The notes beneath the pieces are model-generated. The model did not search any database. It saw only the letters and a list, made by a program, of their open reading frames with translations, and had not been told where the DNA came from. 64,000 nt of DNA. It comes from Candidatus Zixiibacteriota bacterium. Lineage in GTDB: Bacteria; Zixibacteria; MSB-5A5; GN15; PGXB01. This document shows positions 15,268 through 25,149 of this stretch, in pieces. The position numbers and the translations under genes are program-made. The stretch's first letter is position 1. The number at the start of each line of letters is the position of its first letter. The DNA lies in contig LS998015.1 in assembly GCA_900498245.1 (NCBI GenBank), forward strand, positions 1,550,744 to 1,614,743, written 5' to 3'.

Positions 15268-16764
15268 ATGGCACAAGTCACGGAATATAAAAATTTTATC
15301 GGCGGGGAATGGGTTCGCTCCCGTTCCGGTCAGACCTTTGAAAACCGCAACCCGGCCAATACCGACGACCTTATCGGGATCTTCCAGAAATCGACCCCGG
15401 ATGATGTCAACGATGCCGTCTCGGCCGCCAAAGAGGCGTTCAAGAAGTGGCGCCTTGTCCCGGCGCCGAAACGAGCCGAAATCATTTATCGTATCGCCCT
15501 GCGAATAGCCCATGATAAGGAACGGCTCTCCCGCGAGATGACCCGTGAAATGGGCAAGGTTCTTAAAGAGACCAGAGGTGATGTACAGGAAGCGATTGAT
15601 ATGAGTTTCTATATGGCGGGCGAAGGACGGCGGATGTTCGGCCAGACGACACCCTCGGAACTCCCCAACAAATTTATGATGTCGGTCCGTCAGCCACTGG
15701 GGGTCTGCGGTTTTATTACGCCTTGGAATTTCCCGATGGCGATTCCGTCATGGAAGATTATGCCGGCGCTGGTCTGCGGTAATACGGTGGTGATTAAGCC
15801 AGCCACGGATACCCCGCTGTCGGTTTACAATTTTGTCAAGATAATGGAAGAAGAGGGCTTGCCGGGCGGAGTGGTGAATCTGGTCACCGGTTCCGGGGGA
15901 AGTGTCGGCGACCCCTTGATGAAGCACAAAGATGTCAGTGTTATCAGTTTCACCGGTTCCACCGATATCGGCCGCAAGGTTTCCGAGGCCTGCGCCGCCG
16001 ATTTCCGTCACTGCCATCTTGAGATGGGCGGGAAAAACTGCATTTTGGTGATGGATGATGCCAATGTCGAACTGGCGGTCGAAGGCGCTCTCTGGGGAGC
16101 GTTCGGGACCACCGGCCAGCGATGCACGGCGTCCTCGCGCCTTATCGTGCACAAGAAAGTCATTAAGGAATTCACGGAGAAACTGGTGGCCCGGGCCAAG
16201 GCGCTGAAAGTCGGCAACGGCCTGGATGAAGCGATCGATATGGGGCCGGCGGTCAACGAGAGCCAGATGCAGACGGTGTTGAAATATATGGACATCGGGA
16301 AAAATAAGGACGGGGCCAAACTGCTGTGCGGCGGGGGACGTCTCACTGGCGAGGCCTATAACAAGGGATATTTCACGATGCCGACCATATTCGGCGATGT
16401 GACTCCCAATATGACCATCTTCCGCGAGGAAATTTTCGGGTCGGTCACCTCGATAACGGAATGCAGTTCTCTGGAAGAAGCCATCGAATTGGGCAATAAT
16501 ACCCCCTACGGTCTGTCATCATCCATCTACACGCAGGATGTCAACCGCGCCTTTGTAGCGATGCGCGATCTTTACACCGGCATCTTCTATGTCAATGCAC
16601 CGACGATCGGGGCCGAGGTGCATCTGCCGTTCGGCGGCACCAAGGAGACCGGCAACGGTCACCGCGAGGCCGGCTCAGCGGCGCTCGATGTTTTTTCGGA
16701 ATGGAAGTCGATTTATATCGATTTTTCCGGGAAGATTCAGAAGGCGCAAATCGATAATAATTGA
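15268..16764 (+). CDS. NAD(P)-dependent aldehyde dehydrogenase
   Basis: A 498-residue enzyme of the aldehyde dehydrogenase superfamily, which oxidises aldehydes to acids. The nucleotide site is seen in [13 protein letters not shown] and [11 protein letters not shown], the general base in LEMGGKN and the catalytic Cys in [11 protein letters not shown]. The C-terminal part has [15 protein letters not shown] and GNGHREAG, features of the semialdehyde-type branch (aminoadipate, pyrroline-5-carboxylate or ketoglutarate semialdehyde), but the exact substrate cannot be read off. It has AGGAG before the ATG and its own promoter. The GTPase-like and carbamate kinase genes downstream are separated by about 185 bases. 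Confidence 0.92.
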   Translation: MAQVTEYKNFIGGEWVRSRSGQTFENRNPANTDDLIGIFQKSTPDDVNDAVSAAKEAFKKWRLVPAPKRAEIIYRIALRIAHDKERLSREMTREMGKVLKETRGDVQEAIDMSFYMAGEGRRMFGQTTPSELPNKFMMSVRQPLGVCGFITPWNFPMAIPSWKIMPALVCGNTVVIKPATDTPLSVYNFVKIMEEEGLPGGVVNLVTGSGGSVGDPLMKHKDVSVISFTGSTDIGRKVSEACAADFRHCHLEMGGKNCILVMDDANVELAVEGALWGAFGTTGQRCTASSRLIVHKKVIKEFTEKLVARAKALKVGNGLDEAIDMGPAVNESQMQTVLKYMDIGKNKDGAKLLCGGGRLTGEAYNKGYFTMPTIFGDVTPNMTIFREEIFGSVTSITECSSLEEAIELGNNTPYGLSSSIYTQDVNRAFVAMRDLYTGIFYVNAPTIGAEVHLPFGGTKETGNGHREAGSAALDVFSEWKSIYIDFSGKIQKAQIDNN

Positions 16765-16949
16765 CGGAAAGAACCGTAGCGGGAAATTTGAACGTAATGT
16801 TGCGATGTAAATTCATATTCGGTCGTTTGAACGCGATACTGCTTTTGTACCTGATAATTTATATCTGGTTGTTGTCGTGCATCTAAGGGGCAGAAATTTC
16901 CTGTACCTAATATTGAAGATAACGAATAACCAGTATTTTGGAGATTAAC

Positions 16950-18302
16950 ATGGCTAAGAAAAAAGTAATCATTATGGGTGCGGCCGGACGGGACTTTCAT
17001 AATTTCAACGTTCTGTATCGCAATAATAAAGATGTCGAAATAGTCGCTTTCACGGCGACCCAGATTCCGGAAATCGAAGGGCGGGTTTACCCGAAAGTCC
17101 TGGCGGGGCCGCTTTATCCGAAAGGGATCCCGATTTTCCCCGAAGAGGAACTTCTGGAACTGATTCAGAAACATAAAGTGGATGAGGTCATTTTCTCGTA
17201 CTCCGACGTCCCATATGATTATGTAATGGACAAGGCGGCGTATGTGATGACGGCCGGGGCTCGTTTCGCGGTCGAAGGGGGCGAGCCGACCATGATAAAA
17301 TCGATCAAGCCGGTGGTGGCGGTATGCGCGGTCCGGACCGGTTGCGGCAAATCCCAGACCACGAGGCGGGTCGCTCAGGTTCTGCTCGACCTCGGCCTGA
17401 AAGTGGTGGCGATTCGTCACCCTATGCCGTACGGCGATCTGGCCAAACAGGCCTGTCAGAGATTCGCCAATTATAAGGACCTCGATAAACATAAATGCAC
17501 CATCGAGGAGCGCGAAGAATACGAACCGCATATCGATAAAGGGATCGTGGTGTATGCCGGGGTCGATTATGAGATGATTCTTCGCGAAGCCGAAAAAGAG
17601 GCCGATGTGATTCTCTGGGATGGCGGCAATAACGATATGCCGTTCTACCAGCCCGATATTCATATCACCGTGGTTGACCCGCATCGCCCAGGACACGAAA
17701 TAAGTTATTATCCGGGGCAGGTCAATCTTCTGCTGGCCGATGTTATTGTCATAAACAAGATCGACACCGCTTCGCTGGAAGGTATCAATGAGGTTCGCGA
17801 CAATATCCAGTACTATAATCCGGAAGCGGTGGTGGTCGATGCCGCGTCGCCGATTATGGTCGAGCAGCCGGAGATGATTCGGGGCAAGAAAGTTCTGGTC
17901 ATCGAGGACGGTCCTACGACTACGCACGGTGAGATGAAGTACGGCGCCGGAATGATGGCGGCCATGAAGTACGGCGCGGGGGAAATTATCGATCCGCGGC
18001 CGTACACGGTCGGCACCATCTCGGACACTTTCAAGAAATATCCGGAGATCGGGACCCTTCTGCCGGCGATGGGATATTTCGGCAAGCAATTGGCCGATCT
18101 GGAAAAGACCATCGAGAAAGTCCCGTGCGACACTATCATTGCCGCGACGCCGATAGATTTGAGACGGGTGATAAAACTGAAAAAGCCGACGGCGCGCGTC
18201 TATTATGATCTCCAGGAAATCGGCAAGCCGACTCTGGCCGATGTCCTGAACGGGATGTTTTCCGGACCCGGCAAAGGAAAAGGAAAGTCCCGGAAAGCCT
18301 GA
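16950..18302 (+). CDS. cyclic 2,3-diphosphoglycerate synthetase-like P-loop NTPase
   Basis: A 450-residue protein. The N-terminal part (about 1-120) is a Rossmann-like domain starting KKKVIIMGAAGRDFHNFN. The second part has a P-loop, AVRTGCGKSQTTRR, then RHPMPYGDL, WDGGNND and a VINKID element, as in P-loop GTPases. The whole resembles archaeal cyclic 2,3-diphosphoglycerate synthetases, which make a thermoprotectant by an ATP-driven intramolecular phosphoanhydride bond. Bacterial relatives have no proven role. ATG 16950 is chosen for its TTGGAG site. It lies seven bases before carbamate kinase, so the two are almost surely co-transcribed. Confidence 0.8.
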   Translation: MAKKKVIIMGAAGRDFHNFNVLYRNNKDVEIVAFTATQIPEIEGRVYPKVLAGPLYPKGIPIFPEEELLELIQKHKVDEVIFSYSDVPYDYVMDKAAYVMTAGARFAVEGGEPTMIKSIKPVVAVCAVRTGCGKSQTTRRVAQVLLDLGLKVVAIRHPMPYGDLAKQACQRFANYKDLDKHKCTIEEREEYEPHIDKGIVVYAGVDYEMILREAEKEADVILWDGGNNDMPFYQPDIHITVVDPHRPGHEISYYPGQVNLLLADVIVINKIDTASLEGINEVRDNIQYYNPEAVVVDAASPIMVEQPEMIRGKKVLVIEDGPTTTHGEMKYGAGMMAAMKYGAGEIIDPRPYTVGTISDTFKKYPEIGTLLPAMGYFGKQLADLEKTIEKVPCDTIIAATPIDLRRVIKLKKPTARVYYDLQEIGKPTLADVLNGMFSGPGKGKGKSRKA

Positions 18303-18309
18303 TATATTC

Positions 18310-19266
18310 ATGTCGCAGTTAAATGGCAAAACGGCGGTGGTGGCGTTGGGCGGCAACGCCATCACCCAGCCCGGTGTTGAAGATACCATCGCCAACCAGT
18401 TCGCCCATACCCGTAAATCGCTCGACGGCATTGTGGAATTGGCCCGCGCCGGTTATAAATTGGCCATTACTCACGGCAACGGCCCGCAGGTCGGCAATGC
18501 CATTCTCAGGGTGGAGTTAGCACGGAGTCAGGCCCCGATTCTGCCTCTCGGCGTCTGTGTGGCCGATACCGAAGGAGGCATGGGGTATATGATCGAGCAG
18601 TCGCTTCAAAATCGTCTGAAGAAAGAAGGCATTAACCGGCCGGTGGTGACAATCATCACACAGATCATGATCGATCCCAAAGATCCGCAGATTGCGAGGC
18701 CCTCCAAATTTATCGGTCAATTTTACAGCGAGGAGGAGGCCAAACAGTATGCCAAAGAACGCGAATGGGTCGTGAAGAAAGATTCCAACCGCGGATGGCG
18801 GCGGGTGGTGCCGTCGCCGCAACCCCTGTCGGTGATCGAATCGGCAACTATCCGGGCCCTGGTCAATCAAGGTACGATCGTTATCACGGCCGGCGGGGGA
18901 GGGATTCCGGTCTATATCGATGATAAAGACAATCTCGAAGGGCTCGATGCCGTTATTGATAAGGATCTCGCCTCGGCAGTTCTGGGAAATGACATTCATG
19001 CGGAAATCCTGATCATTCTCACCTCGGTCGATAAGGTGGCTATAAATTTCGGCCGGCTCGATGAAAGAATGCTGGATAGTGTCACCGTTTCGGAGATGGA
19101 GCAGTACGCCAAAGAAGGGCATTTCCCGCCCGGTTCGATGGGGCCAAAAATTCAGGCGGCGCTTCAATTTCTTAAGGGCGGGGGCAAAGAGGTGATTATA
19201 ACTTCGTTTAATTATGCCGGAAAGGCGCTGGAGGGGGCCGCCGGAACAAGGATTGTACCGGATTGA
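18310..19266 (+). CDS. arcC: carbamate kinase
   Basis: A 318-residue carbamate kinase (amino-acid-kinase fold) that interconverts carbamoyl phosphate + ADP and carbamate + ATP. It shows VALGGNAI near the start, ITHGNGPQVGN, the subfamily-specific protruding region (IMIDPKDPQIARPSKFIG), ITAGGGGIPV and PPGSMGPKIQAA at the end. No arginine deiminase or carbamoyltransferase gene is in the window, so the source of carbamoyl phosphate is unclear. The upstream partner is the cyclic-2,3-diphosphoglycerate-synthetase-like gene, an unexplained pairing. Confidence 0.95.
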   Translation: MSQLNGKTAVVALGGNAITQPGVEDTIANQFAHTRKSLDGIVELARAGYKLAITHGNGPQVGNAILRVELARSQAPILPLGVCVADTEGGMGYMIEQSLQNRLKKEGINRPVVTIITQIMIDPKDPQIARPSKFIGQFYSEEEAKQYAKEREWVVKKDSNRGWRRVVPSPQPLSVIESATIRALVNQGTIVITAGGGGIPVYIDDKDNLEGLDAVIDKDLASAVLGNDIHAEILIILTSVDKVAINFGRLDERMLDSVTVSEMEQYAKEGHFPPGSMGPKIQAALQFLKGGGKEVIITSFNYAGKALEGAAGTRIVPD

Positions 19267-19271
19267 TTTTT

Positions 19272-20636
19272 ATGTGCCGCATTTCGGAAAAGGTTGTTGA
19301 CGCCATCCTGGCGAAAGGCCGGATTTATGAGGTGGGGGGAGCGGTGCGCGATAAATATTTGACACCGCCGGTTGTCACCAAGGAACGGGACTACCTGGTC
19401 TGCGGTGTCCCCTATCAGGAACTATCGAAGATTCTATCACAATACGGGCGGGTCGATCTGGTCGGACGTTCGTTCGGGGTCATAAAATTCACCGAGTTTC
19501 GGGGTGAAAAGCATGATACCTTTGATATTGCCCTGCCCCGGAAGGAAATTTCCACAGGGGTTGGCCACCGCGATTTCGATGTTTCCTTCGATCCGGAATT
19601 AAAAATCGAGGATGATCTGGTGCGGCGGGATTTTACCATTAATGCCATGGCAATTCCTCTCGACGGCGGGGATCTAATCGACCCTCTGCACGGCATGGCC
19701 GATCTCAAGAATCGGTGCATTCGAATGGTCTCGCGCCATTCTTTTGTGGAGGATCCGCTTCGGATGGTGCGTGCCGTCCAGTTTGCGGCCCGATTCAGAT
19801 TTGAGATAGAGAGAGATACCCTGGCGGCGATCAAAGAGCATGCGGACTTGATTTTGACGGTTTCCGCCGAAAGGATTTCCGAGGAAATCAATAAATTGCT
19901 GGTTCGCTCCGACGAGCCGTCATACGGTTTTCGCCTGATGCAGCAAACCGGCCTTCTAAAAAATATTATGCCCGAACTGGAGGCGACGGTCGGGGTGGAG
20001 CAACCGGGCGGATTCCATGCCTACGACGTTTTTGAGCATACCATGCATACTATCGACGCCACCCCGAAGGTCCTGCAGATTCGTCTCGCCGCTCTCTTTC
20101 ACGATATTACCAAACCCCGAGCCAAGCGATTGGTCGAGGACGGGGCCACTTTTTACGGCCATGAAAAAACCGGGGCGAAAGTGGCGGCCCGGATCATGCG
20201 GAGGCTCCGCTATTCCACGGATCTGATTCATAACGTGACGGTCCTGGTGGATAGGCATATGTTTGTCACCGGTGTCACGGAGAAGGGCCTGAGGCGATTG
20301 ATCCGACGTGTCGGTCAGGATTTAATCTTTGATCTGCTCGACCTGCGACGAGCCGATGTGGTTGGTCAGGGCAAAGGGGGCCGGACCGATGACGTCGATG
20401 AGTTTGAAATGAATATTAAAGCCGAATTGGAAAGGCGCCCGCCTTTTGGGCTGAAGGATCTAGCTATAAACGGGCGGGATTTGATGGAGACTTTCAATCT
20501 ATCGGAATCGCCCGTAATCGGAGAGATATTGAATTATTTGATGGAAAAGGTTCTCGATGAACCGTCGGATAATACCAGAGATAAATTAATGGAATTTGCC
20601 CGATCTTATCTGGCAAATCGCAAGCACATAGAATAA
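19272..20636 (+). CDS. cca: CCA tRNA nucleotidyltransferase / poly(A) polymerase family protein with HD domain
   Basis: A protein of about 454 residues with the class II nucleotidyltransferase head, YEVGGAVRDKYL, acidic residues in KERDYLVCG and the RRDFTINAMA motif, followed by the RNA-binding helices. The C-terminal half has an HD phosphohydrolase-like segment (VFEHTMHTIDA, LAALFHDITKP). Such enzymes add or repair the 3' CCA of tRNA, or polyadenylate RNA; the two cannot be told apart safely here. The tRNA genes in this window mostly lack encoded CCA, so a CCA-adding enzyme is needed. The start is uncertain: ATG 19272, or TTG 19263 overlapping arcC. Confidence 0.88.
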   Translation: MCRISEKVVDAILAKGRIYEVGGAVRDKYLTPPVVTKERDYLVCGVPYQELSKILSQYGRVDLVGRSFGVIKFTEFRGEKHDTFDIALPRKEISTGVGHRDFDVSFDPELKIEDDLVRRDFTINAMAIPLDGGDLIDPLHGMADLKNRCIRMVSRHSFVEDPLRMVRAVQFAARFRFEIERDTLAAIKEHADLILTVSAERISEEINKLLVRSDEPSYGFRLMQQTGLLKNIMPELEATVGVEQPGGFHAYDVFEHTMHTIDATPKVLQIRLAALFHDITKPRAKRLVEDGATFYGHEKTGAKVAARIMRRLRYSTDLIHNVTVLVDRHMFVTGVTEKGLRRLIRRVGQDLIFDLLDLRRADVVGQGKGGRTDDVDEFEMNIKAELERRPPFGLKDLAINGRDLMETFNLSESPVIGEILNYLMEKVLDEPSDNTRDKLMEFARSYLANRKHIE

Positions 20637-20667
20637 AGTAACTTAAGTTTTTTATTGGAGACGGTAA

Positions 20668-21828
20668 ATGAAGATACATGAGTATCAGGCCAAGGACATC
20701 TTCGCCGCCAGCGGCATTCCGGTACCGCGGGGCCGTATGGCCACCAGTGCCGCCGAAGCGGTGTCGATTGCCGAATCGTTCGGCCGTCCGGTGATGATCA
20801 AGGCCCAGGTGCATGTCGGCGGCCGCGGCAAGGCCGGCGGCATTCAGTACGCCGAAAACGTCGAAGCGGCCCGGGTCTGGGCGCAGAAAATTATCGGTAT
20901 GGATATCAAGGGTCTGACCGTGAAGAAGGTCCTCGTGACCGAAGCGGCCGATATTGTTTCCGAGTCGTATGTCGGTATCATTATCGATCGAGCCCAGAAG
21001 AAGCCGGTTATCATGGTGTCCCCGGCCGGCGGTATCGATATCGAAGAAGTGGCCGCCAAGACGCCGGAGAAGATTTTCAAACTGGCGGTCGATCCGATTG
21101 TCGGCCTGAAGTCCTATCAGGCCCGCGATCTGGCCATGAAACTCTATTCCGATTTCAATCTGGTTCGGCAGGCGGCCGACATCATCATGAAATTGTATGA
21201 TACATATTGGAAAATCGATGCTTCGCTGGTGGAAATTAATCCGCTCATCACCACTCCCGATCACAAAGTGGTGGCGCTTGACGCCAAAATAAATATCGAT
21301 GACAACGGATTGTTCCGTCACAAGGAAATCGAGGAACTTCGTGATCTCGACGCCGAAGATCCGGCGGAGATGGAAGCCCGGGACGGCGATCTGTCGTTTG
21401 TTAAACTCAACGGCAATATCGGCTGTATTGTCAACGGTGCCGGGCTGGCCATGGCGACCATGGATCTGGTCAAGTATTACGGCGGCGAGCCGGCCAATTT
21501 TCTCGATATCGGCGGTTCCTCCAATCCGCAGAAAGTGCTTACCGCGATGCGGATAATTTTGCGCGATGCCAATGTCCGGGCCATTTTGATTAACATCTTT
21601 GGCGGCATTACCCGTTGCGATGACGTGGCCAACGGCATCGTGATGGCCTATGAACAACTGAAACCGGAAGTTCCGATTGTGGTGCGCCTTACCGGAACCA
21701 ACGAAGACAAGGCCAAAGTCATTCTCAAAAAAGTAAATCTGGAATCGGCTGACACCCTTGACAATGTGGTTAAGAAAGCAATTGCTCTGGCCGAGGCCGA
21801 TGCGGCCGCGGCGGGAGGTGGGAAATGA
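20668..21828 (+). CDS. sucC: succinyl-CoA ligase (ADP/GDP-forming) beta subunit
   Basis: A 386-residue beta subunit of succinyl-CoA synthetase, which couples succinyl-CoA cleavage to nucleotide phosphorylation in the TCA cycle and is reversible. The ATP-grasp part opens with [20 protein letters not shown] and has [18 protein letters not shown]. The C-terminal flavodoxin-like part shows [23 protein letters not shown] and [17 protein letters not shown] precedes the ATG. It overlaps sucD by four bases (ATGA), so translation is coupled. It opens the TCA cluster sucCD-korDABC-ndk-larA-like-mdh-icd. Confidence 0.98.
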   Translation: MKIHEYQAKDIFAASGIPVPRGRMATSAAEAVSIAESFGRPVMIKAQVHVGGRGKAGGIQYAENVEAARVWAQKIIGMDIKGLTVKKVLVTEAADIVSESYVGIIIDRAQKKPVIMVSPAGGIDIEEVAAKTPEKIFKLAVDPIVGLKSYQARDLAMKLYSDFNLVRQAADIIMKLYDTYWKIDASLVEINPLITTPDHKVVALDAKINIDDNGLFRHKEIEELRDLDAEDPAEMEARDGDLSFVKLNGNIGCIVNGAGLAMATMDLVKYYGGEPANFLDIGGSSNPQKVLTAMRIILRDANVRAILINIFGGITRCDDVANGIVMAYEQLKPEVPIVVRLTGTNEDKAKVILKKVNLESADTLDNVVKKAIALAEADAAAAGGGK

Positions 21829-22838
21829 GTATTCTTATTAATAAAAAGACCAAAGTGGTGGTGCAGGGAATCACCGGCCGGGACGGTTCTTTCCATGCCG
21901 ACCAGATGAAAAAGTATGGTACCAATGTGGTCGGGGGGGTAACCCCCGGCAAGGGCGGTACGACCATCAATGGTATTCCGGTATTTAATACGGTCGCCGA
22001 TGCGGTGGCCAAAACCGGCGCCAATACATCGGTGATTTATGTCCCGCCGGCATTTTCGATTGATGCCGTCTATGAAGCAGTGGATGCGGGGATCAAGTTA
22101 GTTGTCTGTATCACCGAAGGGGTGCCGGCCAACGATATGCTGAAGGTTTATGAATATGTCAAATCCAAAGGGGCGCGCCTGATCGGGCCCAACTGCCCCG
22201 GATTGATATCGCCCGGGGAATCGAAAGTCGGCATCATGCCCGGCACTATCGTGGCCAAAGGGCCGGTCGGGGTCGTGTCCCGCTCCGGCACTCTGACGTA
22301 CGAAGCGATCTGGGCCCTGACCTCGGCGGGAATCGGGCAAACGACTTGTATCGGTATCGGCGGGGACCAGATTATCGGTACGAATTTCCTCGATGCGCTC
22401 GAAATGTTCGAGGCCGATCCGGCCACGAAGGCGGTCGTCATGATTGGTGAAATCGGCGGCAATGACGAGGAAATGGCGGCCAAATATGTGAAAAGCAAAA
22501 TGACCAAGCCGGTGGTCGGTTTTATTGCCGGACGGATGGCGCCTCCGGGAAAAAGAATGGGGCATGCCGGTGCTATTATATCGGGCGGTTCCGGGACGGC
22601 CAAAGATAAGATTGAAGCGCTCAATAAAGCGGGGATACCGGTGGCCGATTCGCCGACCCAGATACCGTTGCTGATTAAGCAGAAGATGGCCGGCGTGAAA
22701 AAGGCCGGGACAGCCAAGGCAACGGTAAAGAAAACGGGACCCGGGAAGAGTTCGAAAATGACCAATAAAAAGACAAAAAATACGGCGTCCGGGAAAAAGC
22801 CGGGTAAAACTAGAAAGGGTGGCAGTAAGAGAAGGTAG
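21825..22838 (+). CDS. sucD: succinyl-CoA ligase alpha subunit with lysine-rich C-terminal tail
   Basis: A 337-residue alpha subunit. It has the CoA-binding Rossmann start ([18 protein letters not shown]), [12 protein letters not shown] and the phosphohistidine loop [14 protein letters not shown]. The family domain ends near residue 290, at PLLIKQKM. Here about 45 more residues follow, almost all Lys, Gly, Ala, Thr, Ser and Arg, ending GGSKRR, which resembles a histone-H1-like tail. The tail's codons match the gene, and the stop lies 35 bases before korD. Its role is unknown; RNA/DNA or membrane-surface binding is possible. Confidence 0.96.
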   Translation: MSILINKKTKVVVQGITGRDGSFHADQMKKYGTNVVGGVTPGKGGTTINGIPVFNTVADAVAKTGANTSVIYVPPAFSIDAVYEAVDAGIKLVVCITEGVPANDMLKVYEYVKSKGARLIGPNCPGLISPGESKVGIMPGTIVAKGPVGVVSRSGTLTYEAIWALTSAGIGQTTCIGIGGDQIIGTNFLDALEMFEADPATKAVVMIGEIGGNDEEMAAKYVKSKMTKPVVGFIAGRMAPPGKRMGHAGAIISGGSGTAKDKIEALNKAGIPVADSPTQIPLLIKQKMAGVKKAGTAKATVKKTGPGKSSKMTNKKTKNTASGKKPGKTRKGGSKRR

Positions 22839-22873
22839 GATTAGCCTGTCCTTCTCTCAAAGGAGACCATGAT

Positions 22874-23134
22874 ATGACCGATGCCGAATCGAAACCGCAA
22901 GTTTCGGGAACAACTCCGGAAGAGACAAATAAGACGGAAGGCAATTTGCCCCCGCTCAATATATTCCTGCATTGGTGCAAGGGATGCAATATCTGCATTG
23001 CCTATTGTCCCAATAAGGTCCTTGAGCCGGATCGCGATGGCAAGCCGATTCTGGCCCATCCGGAAAAATGTACACAATGCGCAATATGCTGGCTTCATTG
23101 TCCGGATTTTGCCATAACCTCCAATTATAAATAA
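22874..23134 (+). CDS. korD: 2-oxoglutarate:ferredoxin oxidoreductase, ferredoxin-like delta subunit
   Basis: An 86-residue protein with two [4Fe-4S] motifs, Cys35-38-41-45 (CKGCNICIAYC) and Cys66-69-72-76 (CTQCAICWLHC). A polar 25-residue N-terminal extension precedes them. It passes electrons from the TPP active site to external ferredoxin. Order korD-A-B-C with spacings of 18, -1 and -4 bases shows one operon. Start ATG 22874; GGAG lies upstream. The cluster type is as in KOR and pyruvate enzymes, and the neighbouring sucCD, mdh and icd favour 2-oxoglutarate as substrate. Confidence 0.93.
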   Translation: MTDAESKPQVSGTTPEETNKTEGNLPPLNIFLHWCKGCNICIAYCPNKVLEPDRDGKPILAHPEKCTQCAICWLHCPDFAITSNYK

Positions 23135-23152
23135 ACGGAGGAGACAGGATAA

Positions 23153-24298
23153 ATGACAAATATTAAACATGACAGGGCGAGGTTGTTGCAGGGAAATGAA
23201 GCCTGCGTTCAGGGAGCACTGTATGCCGGTGTCAAATTTTTCGCCGGTTATCCTATCACCCCGTCCACCGAAATCGCCGAGGGTCTGGCCCGGGAACTGC
23301 CGAAGACCGGCGGCAAATTCATACAGATGGAAGATGAAATCGGCTCGATTGCGGCCGTCATTGGGGCATCGAACGCCGGCTCCAAATCGATGACGGCCAC
23401 CTCCGGCCCCGGTTTTTCGCTGATGCAGGAAAATATCGGATATGCCTATATGACCGAAACCCCGTGCGTTATCGTCAATGTCCAGCGCGGAGGACCGTCG
23501 ACCGGCCTGCCGACTAAAATCAGCCAGTCCGATATCATGCAGGCCCGCTGGGGAACGCACGGCGACTATACCGCCATAACCCTGGCGCCGTCCTCGGTGA
23601 AAGAATGTTTTGAAGAGACGGTTCGGGCTTTTAATCTCTCCGAGAGGTTCCGTACTCCTGTGACGGTTTTGACCGATGAAGTCCTGGGTCATATGCGGGA
23701 AATGATGATAGTTCCGGAAGCCGGGGCGCTCGATGTTTTGGATCGGGAGAAACCGGAAGTTCCGGCGGATTGGTACAAGCATTTCGAATTGACCGCAAAT
23801 TTTGTCAGTCCGATGGCGTCTTTCGGCGAGGGGTACCGCTACAATGTGTCCGGTCTCACGCACGATCAGGCCGGATTCCCCACCAATGTTCCGTCCGAAA
23901 TTCGGGAGAAACTCGACAAACTTAAACTGAAAATCGAACGGTTCACGGATGAAATTATCAAGATCCGCACGGAGATGATAGATGATGCCAGAATCGCCGT
24001 GATATCGTGCGGCACCGTGGCGCGGGCCGCCATCCAGGCGGTCAAAATCGCCCGGGATAATCGTCTCAAAGTCGGCGCCATTCAGCCCCTGACGCTCTGG
24101 CCGTTCCCCGATAATCAACTGCGGCAACTTCTGACCAATGTGCGTAAAGTAATAGTCGCGGAATTGAACATGGGTCAGGTGGTGAATGAAATCAGGCGAA
24201 TCGTCCCCGATCATACCGAGGTCTTCTTCCTGGGACGCTATGACGGTGAAGTGATGACCCCGCAGCAGATTTATGAGAAAATTAAGGAGGTCAAATAA
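23153..24298 (+). CDS. korA: 2-oxoglutarate:ferredoxin oxidoreductase alpha subunit
   Basis: A 381-residue subunit with the pyrimidine-binding domain (FFAGYPITPSTEIAE, MEDEIGSIAAVIGAS, MTATSGPGFSLMQENIG) and the transketolase C-terminal-like domain. It joins the beta subunit to bind TPP and decarboxylate the 2-oxo acid to an acyl-CoA. The YPITPSTE motif holds the CoA/substrate-contacting Thr. It has a GGAGGA site and overlaps korB by one base. 2-Oxoisovalerate or another branched 2-oxo acid is the alternative substrate, judged less likely from context. Confidence 0.93.
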   Translation: MTNIKHDRARLLQGNEACVQGALYAGVKFFAGYPITPSTEIAEGLARELPKTGGKFIQMEDEIGSIAAVIGASNAGSKSMTATSGPGFSLMQENIGYAYMTETPCVIVNVQRGGPSTGLPTKISQSDIMQARWGTHGDYTAITLAPSSVKECFEETVRAFNLSERFRTPVTVLTDEVLGHMREMMIVPEAGALDVLDREKPEVPADWYKHFELTANFVSPMASFGEGYRYNVSGLTHDQAGFPTNVPSEIREKLDKLKLKIERFTDEIIKIRTEMIDDARIAVISCGTVARAAIQAVKIARDNRLKVGAIQPLTLWPFPDNQLRQLLTNVRKVIVAELNMGQVVNEIRRIVPDHTEVFFLGRYDGEVMTPQQIYEKIKEVK

Positions 24299-25149
24299 TG
24301 GCAACCGACTTACAACAGAAATCGGATGTAACCCATCACTATCTCCGGACAAAGAAGAAATTTCCCAATGTCTGGTGCGCCGGATGCGGCAATGGAATCG
24401 TGATGGGAGCCCTGATTCGGGCCATTGATCGCCTGCAGATCGACAAGGATGATGTGGCGGTGGTTTCCGGTATCGGCTGCTCCAGCCGTATGCCGGTCTA
24501 TCTCGATTTCAATACGCTTCATACTACGCACGGCCGGGCCCTGGCCTTCGCCACCGGCGTTAAAGTGGCCAAGCCAGAGTTGAAAGTTATCGTCATTACC
24601 GGCGACGGTGACGCTCTCGCGATCGGCGGCAATCATTTCATTCATGCCTGCCGGAGGAACATCGATATCACGACCATTTTAATCAATAACAAAATCTACG
24701 GCATGACGGGCGGGCAGTTTTCTCCGACCACTACGGCGGGAGCGTATGCAACAACGGCCCCGTACGGTAATTACGAGAAGCAGTTCGATGTCACCAAACT
24801 GGCGATCGCGGCGGGCGCGTCGTATGTCGCCCGGGGGACGGTTTATCATGTACAGCAACTGGAAAAATTAATCGAGGGCGCCATAAATAAAAAGGGTTTC
24901 TCCGTGGTGGAAGCGGTCTCCAACTGTCATACCTATTACGGGCGGATGAATCGCGAAGGGGATGCCGTGGCGATGATCAGCTGGATGAAAGATCATGCGA
25001 TGCCGATTCAGGCGGCGACCAAACTCCCGCCGGAAAAAATGGTCGGCAAATTCGTCACCGGTTTGCTCCATGAGACCAATGCGACGGAATTTTGCGAGGA
25101 ATATCAGATGCTGGTTGACCGGCTGGCGGCCAAGGAGGTGGGTAAATGA
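24298..25149 (+). CDS. korB: 2-oxoglutarate:ferredoxin oxidoreductase beta subunit
   Basis: A 283-residue TPP-binding subunit. The cofactor motif is GDGDALAIGGNH, with metal-ligand Asn in TTILINNKIYGMTGGQ. Cys residues in WCAGCGNG and GIGCSS are those that bind the [4Fe-4S] cluster near TPP. Together with the alpha subunit it forms the active site. It overlaps korA by one base and korC by four. Length and motifs are those of the four-subunit KOR class. Confidence 0.95.
   Translation: MATDLQQKSDVTHHYLRTKKKFPNVWCAGCGNGIVMGALIRAIDRLQIDKDDVAVVSGIGCSSRMPVYLDFNTLHTTHGRALAFATGVKVAKPELKVIVITGDGDALAIGGNHFIHACRRNIDITTILINNKIYGMTGGQFSPTTTAGAYATTAPYGNYEKQFDVTKLAIAAGASYVARGTVYHVQQLEKLIEGAINKKGFSVVEAVSNCHTYYGRMNREGDAVAMISWMKDHAMPIQAATKLPPEKMVGKFVTGLLHETNATEFCEEYQMLVDRLAAKEVGK

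Noticed and set aside
16737-18431. 564-codon open frame on the minus strand opposite the cyclic-DPG-synthetase-like gene
   Set aside because: Composition (Arg/His/Asp-rich) and overlap with a strongly conserved gene mark it as a shadow.
19263-19271. TTG start of the CCA-type enzyme overlapping carbamate kinase
   Set aside because: Possible, but the ATG three codons later gives an equally complete domain; neither has a clear ribosome site, so it is recorded only as an alternative.
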